From Tetracladium setigerum (taxonomy: Eukaryota; Ascomycota; Leotiomycetes; Helotiales), in contig PZJY01000001.1 of assembly GCA_031472005.1 (NCBI GenBank), positions 3,472,001 through 3,536,000 on the forward strand: DNA of 64,000 nt, given 5' to 3'. Every line of letters begins with the position of its first letter. Positions within the stretch are counted from its first letter, which is position 1. A program made the position numbers and the translations under genes. The notes beneath the pieces are model-generated. The model had not been told where the DNA came from. It worked only from the letters and a program-made list of their open reading frames with translations, and did not search any database. This document shows positions 60,416 to 64,000 of the stretch, piece by piece.

Positions 60416-61549
60416 AAAGATTGCATAATTTTAGAACTTAAATTCAGATACATTAAATTTGGAAGATGCCTGCTAGTAGCTGGTCTTGTTTCTCCCAAAA
60501 ATACCTTCGATTGACCGAAACTTCATCTGCTTCTTATGATCGCATTGCACCACTTGCTAAACGTAAAGTTCGGGGCCTGATTTTGTTTTAATCACAAGTT
60601 TATACATGTTTTGATTCACAGAGTACCAATTGCGAAGACAAGTATTTTGATATTTTTATTAGGAGAAATCTCGTAGCCGTCTAGTAATTGTCTTGTAGTC
60701 AAGCAAGAATAACTAAACGTAAGATATATAAGCATATTGAGGCATCCCTCCGCCTCAGACTGTGCCGTAATCTCAAGTGATCAGTCAAAGCCTAGGGCAG
60801 AATTGGCAAAGTCTCCTCCACCATAGACAATCGCACGACTTCAAGAAATCATCAAAAATCCATGGTGTAGAAGGGAAATTTGGTGCATTTGGACCTGTCG
60901 AGATCATCAGAAGTCTCGCAAAGCCCCTTCCACAGGCTGTAGGATGACCTCAAAAGATCATCAAAAGTCTGCTGACAAAAAGAAAAAGAGAAAAAGTGCA
61001 ACAAGAATCATAATGTGATCTGACGAGATCGTCAAAGATTCCGATGAGTTGAAATGTAAATAGCTCGTCTGTTGACCCGTAAGATCAAGTCTGGATCTAG
61101 AGAACGAGCGAAAGGAAAGAAAAGAAGAAGTGCAAACCTTCCAATATAAATCGGTGGTTGTAGATGAAGATTTCATTGATGCCTTTGATGTCCACAGTTG
61201 ACGATGTTAAGGACAGGCAATAAAGAACAAGGCAGAAACGCGACTGAAGATACGCAGCTTTAGCAAATCGAGACTATCCAGGGATATGCAACGAGAGACA
61301 AGGCAGAGATGCGATCAGAGATACGCAGCACGGGCAAAGTCAAGGCCATCCAACATATCTGAGATGAAGGCACTCAGTCGGCAATGAATCGAGTTCCAGT
61401 GAAAGGATCAAGGAAGGATCGGCTCGAGGTTGTCTGATTTGCGTTGCTGCTCTGATGCTCTCGTCCTCTCCAAGCCTGATCGAACCAATCCAAGAGATCG
61501 TACCTGAACTTTTCAATAGCCTTCATTTCTGTGTCAAACCTAAAGCCGT
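60416..61549. repeat. Intergenic region with degenerate repeats
   Basis: No gene recognised. The motif AGATCATCAAAAGTCT recurs in varied form at about 60846, 60901, 60955 and 61026. A roughly 71-bp unit beginning ACAAGGCAGA occurs at 61228 and 61299 with substitutions. It lies between convergent genes. Confidence 0.5.
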
Positions 61550-63400
61550 TCATGAAGGCAGATCCCGTAGCACGGGCTCCTCCGCGGGGATGTATTGAGG
61601 TCCACCGTATGGAGGTGCCACAGGGTCATCCTTGTACAGAATATACTCTTTGCATAAGAATTGAGAGAAGAGCTTCTGCAATGAGTTGAGAATATCCTGA
61701 CGCTGTAGTTGCGCAGGGTCGGCAGAGTCAGCAGGGTCGGATTCCTTATATGCCCATCGTAAATGAAGACCCCGTAATGCGCGGCGATCCTCAGTCAAGA
61801 TTTGCTTGAAGTATTCAACGATAGTGTTACTCTGATCCACAAGCAGGACTCCTAGGGATGATCCTCCATCGATAAATTGCCTAAGTTCATCGATTTGTTG
61901 ACCGCCTCGGCTGTTTTCGTTGAGCTTAATTTGTCCTGTTTCAACCCATTGGAGTATCAAATGAATCGTAGTGCTTTGGATTTTCGAGCAGGAAACGACT
62001 GCTGGATCATCTTCCCGAAGAGCCTCCAGCTTCTCCTTCATGTATGGTATCTTTTCTGCAAGATTCAACGGAATCATGAAGTCGTATTCTTGTCTATTAT
62101 CAAGTCGAATTGTGACGCCTTCAAGATTACTCCCGAAGTTAACACTAAGAAAAATGTTAGTAAGTTTGCTATATCGAGATCAAGTTGCTTTAAAGTACTT
62201 ACTCAGCCCATTTACTTGCCACCATGATATCTTTAAGCTCCAGGTGAGGCTTTGCAGCTGGGTTCTCGTGACCGCCGTGTCCGAAGTGATTGCTCAGAGA
62301 TTGTTAGTACCAGAAAAAATTTCAGCAATTCAACACACTTACTCCAGGAAACTTGCAAGCTCTACCAATTGTATTCCGCTCGTCCTAACTCGCTTTGTTT
62401 GCGGTCCCCCGTGCTCTTCTGAAGCGCTGCGCTTCTGCAAACGTTCACTAGCGGTTCTCGAGGGTCTTGATGTATCTGGTTCGTCACCCTTGCTGAAGTT
62501 GTTGGGGACAGCGGTATCAATATCCATGGCACTTCCTCCGATTTGTCCTTCTCTAACATTTGCCGAGACTGCATTTGCTGCGTTTGGAGGTCCGTAACCA
62601 TCTAGGTTAAGGTTAGTGTTCTGGTCGTCAGAATTTTGATAGTAACACTGATTAGGATCTTTCTCACGCTTGTAATTGGCGTCATGGGCCCTATCCTTAT
62701 GCATCAGATGCAACCAGGCCTTCTGATAATCGCCTAGAATAAGAAGCGCCCTCTTGCACAGAGCTTCCGGCTTTTTAGTAATTGCATGCAATTCAGCAAC
62801 TTCCTCGTGGAGCTTGACCAATTGGAGCATACGTTGCTTTTCACGTTCTTCCTCGAGTGTCGCCTCAGCGTAGTAATAAGCCACCGCCTCAGCGACATCC
62901 CATCTGGACTGATTCAGATGTTTGATGCATAGCTCGAGAGATGCACATTCAGTTATCGCCATGAACTGATCAATCTTGTCTACTTGCTCTGAGTTGAGGT
63001 CTGGTTGTGCCTCTGGTTCTGGTGCTGCAGCTGCGCCGGCTCGTTCGCCATTGCTAGTATCTTGGGGTCCCCGAGCTTCACCACGAGATACTTGCAAAGC
63101 GAGTCTCAGGTTGGCTGCGTCAAGATCGCTGCCCACTTCTGCATAGATACTCTCAATGACCTCGGCAGAAATGTACTGCTCATAGAGATTGATCAGTTGC
63201 GCGAGATCACTGGACTGTGCGTATCCTTGGCTCTCAACTTCCTCGTTATTAATAGTACCTTCGCCAAAAGAAGTGGAAGGGGCAGAAGGGGCGGGGATCT
63301 CCTTGTCCTTGCCCTTGCGGGCTCGTCGCTCCGGCGTTGTCTCTCTTACCTCCTCTGAGGAGGAAGAAGAACTGCCACGGCGGGCAGGAGGAGCCGACAT
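61550..63400 (-). CDS. UBA-like plus BTB-like domain protein, function unknown
   Basis: Unrecognised protein of 580 residues. Exons 63400-62343, 62292-62203, 62144-61550; introns 50 and 58 bp (GTAAGT donors, TACTAAC-type branch sites). The N-terminus is Ser/Glu-rich and disordered. Residues about 65-105 resemble a CUE/UBA helix bundle (SAEVIESIYAEVGSDLDAANLRLAL), and about 150-185 form a clear UBA-like pattern (FMAITECASLELCIKHLNQSRWDVAEAVAYY). A nuclear-localisation-like KRVRTS lies near residue 340. The C-terminal part (GVTIRLDNRQEYDFMIPLNLAEKIPYMKEKLEALRED) fits the core of a BTB/POZ domain. This suggests a ubiquitin-pathway adaptor, but that is inference. No frame breaks. Confidence 0.7.
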
Positions 63401-64000
63401 CTTGCGATATGGCAGGAGGTGAGGGAGGCTCTGTCAGAGAGGGTGTTAGTGATGAATTGTTCGAAATCAGCTCTGATCGAAGGCTGGTTGCAAATCGACT
63501 TACAGAGAAAGAGAGAGAGAGAGAGAGAGAGGAATCTGCTATCAATGATAGCAAGAAAGAGCAACAGAAAATGGTGGTAGGAGCGATGCTCCTGGTGGCG
63601 GTAGTGGTGATAGTTGTGGTGATGGTGGTGATGGAGGAAGTAAGATTTTTTGGGGCACGCGATATATTTTGAGGATATACTTACAGGGTGGGGGCTGCAA
63701 GGTGAAATGGTAACTAGGTGCCTCTAATAGCAGCTTCCGGTAAACCTAGATGGGGAAAGATGTCGGTGAGATAGGGTTGGTCGACGATTAAGTGATGATA
63801 GTATTAGTAACCTACAAGCCAGGAATTTTGAGAAGTCGAGGGATTACAGTAAGCTGAGCTTGTTGTTCACCGAGACATATGCCATTTGACAGTTTAAGAA
63901 TACTACACAGGGCCTAGAAGCTTTGAATTTTACCAGAAGGTAGCAATATCTGGCATTGAATAAGTCGAAGACTGGGCTCTCGCTTGAACGGGACACCTAC
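63401..64000. other. Upstream region of UBA/BTB gene to window edge
   Basis: No gene recognised. Contains a GA dinucleotide run at about 63504-63530 and a GTGGTGATGG-rich stretch near 63570-63640. Confidence 0.45.

Noticed and set aside
1..64000. RIP-type mutation as cause of the broken genes
   Set aside because: Breaks are single-base losses, not C-to-T changes, and the affected genes are not repeated in the window.

Overview
This window is nuclear DNA of a filamentous ascomycete (Pezizomycotina). The evidence is short spliceosomal introns (mostly 46-112 bp, GTRNGT donors, CTRAC-type branch points, YAG acceptors), typical fungal gene content (KAR9, BRN1, UTP23, eIF2-gamma, alternative oxidase, a CAF120/SKG3-type PH protein) and long intergenic spacers. 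Protein flavour suggests Leotiomycetes, but that is only an impression. I see no bacterial, phage or CRISPR features and no intact transposon.

Layout. 1-855 (+): 3' part of a short-chain dehydrogenase. 1597-3887 (-): STAND-like fungal protein. 5317-8331 (-): KAR9. 9703-12953 (-): NCX-type cation/Ca2+ exchanger. 13665-16928 (+): condensin BRN1. 18141-19520 (-): secreted GH5 glycosidase. 20380-22046 (-): cytochrome b2-like FMN dehydrogenase. 22824-24369 (-): SUR7/PalI-like membrane protein. 24603-25299 (-): GFA zinc enzyme. 27217-28389 (+): alternative oxidase. 30644-34532 (-): DUF726/TMCO4-type alpha/beta hydrolase. 35980-37029 (-): UTP23. 37556-38827 (-): PP2C phosphatase. 40742-44797 (+): CAF120/SKG3-like PH protein. 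45982-47076 (-): PAF-acetylhydrolase-like enzyme. 48357-50227 (-): single-pass surface protein. 52601-53509 (-): secreted Gly/Pro/Val-rich protein. 55732-56809 (-): arylamine N-acetyltransferase. 57434-59038 (-): eIF2-gamma. 59502-60415 (+): FMP32/MCUR1-like mitochondrial protein. 61550-63400 (-): UBA-like plus BTB-like protein. The genes are mostly independent housekeeping or secreted functions; I see no biosynthetic or defence cluster.

The most unusual signal is not a gene family. About half of the genes carry frame breaks inside otherwise conserved protein sequence, and nearly all act as a single missing base, often in a C or G run of 3-5. With one base added per break, the spliced coding lengths of DUF726 (five breaks), UTP23, PP2C, the 48-50 kb surface protein and the 52.6 kb secreted protein all become exact multiples of three. 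KAR9, NCX, BRN1, GH5, GFA, AOX, the PH protein, eIF2-gamma, FMP32-like and the UBA/BTB gene are uninterrupted. Consensus errors in the assembly are the simplest explanation, and an affected essential gene (UTP23) supports it. The cytochrome b2-like gene also lacks one expected heme-binding histidine, which a 1-base error cannot explain, so real decay is possible there.
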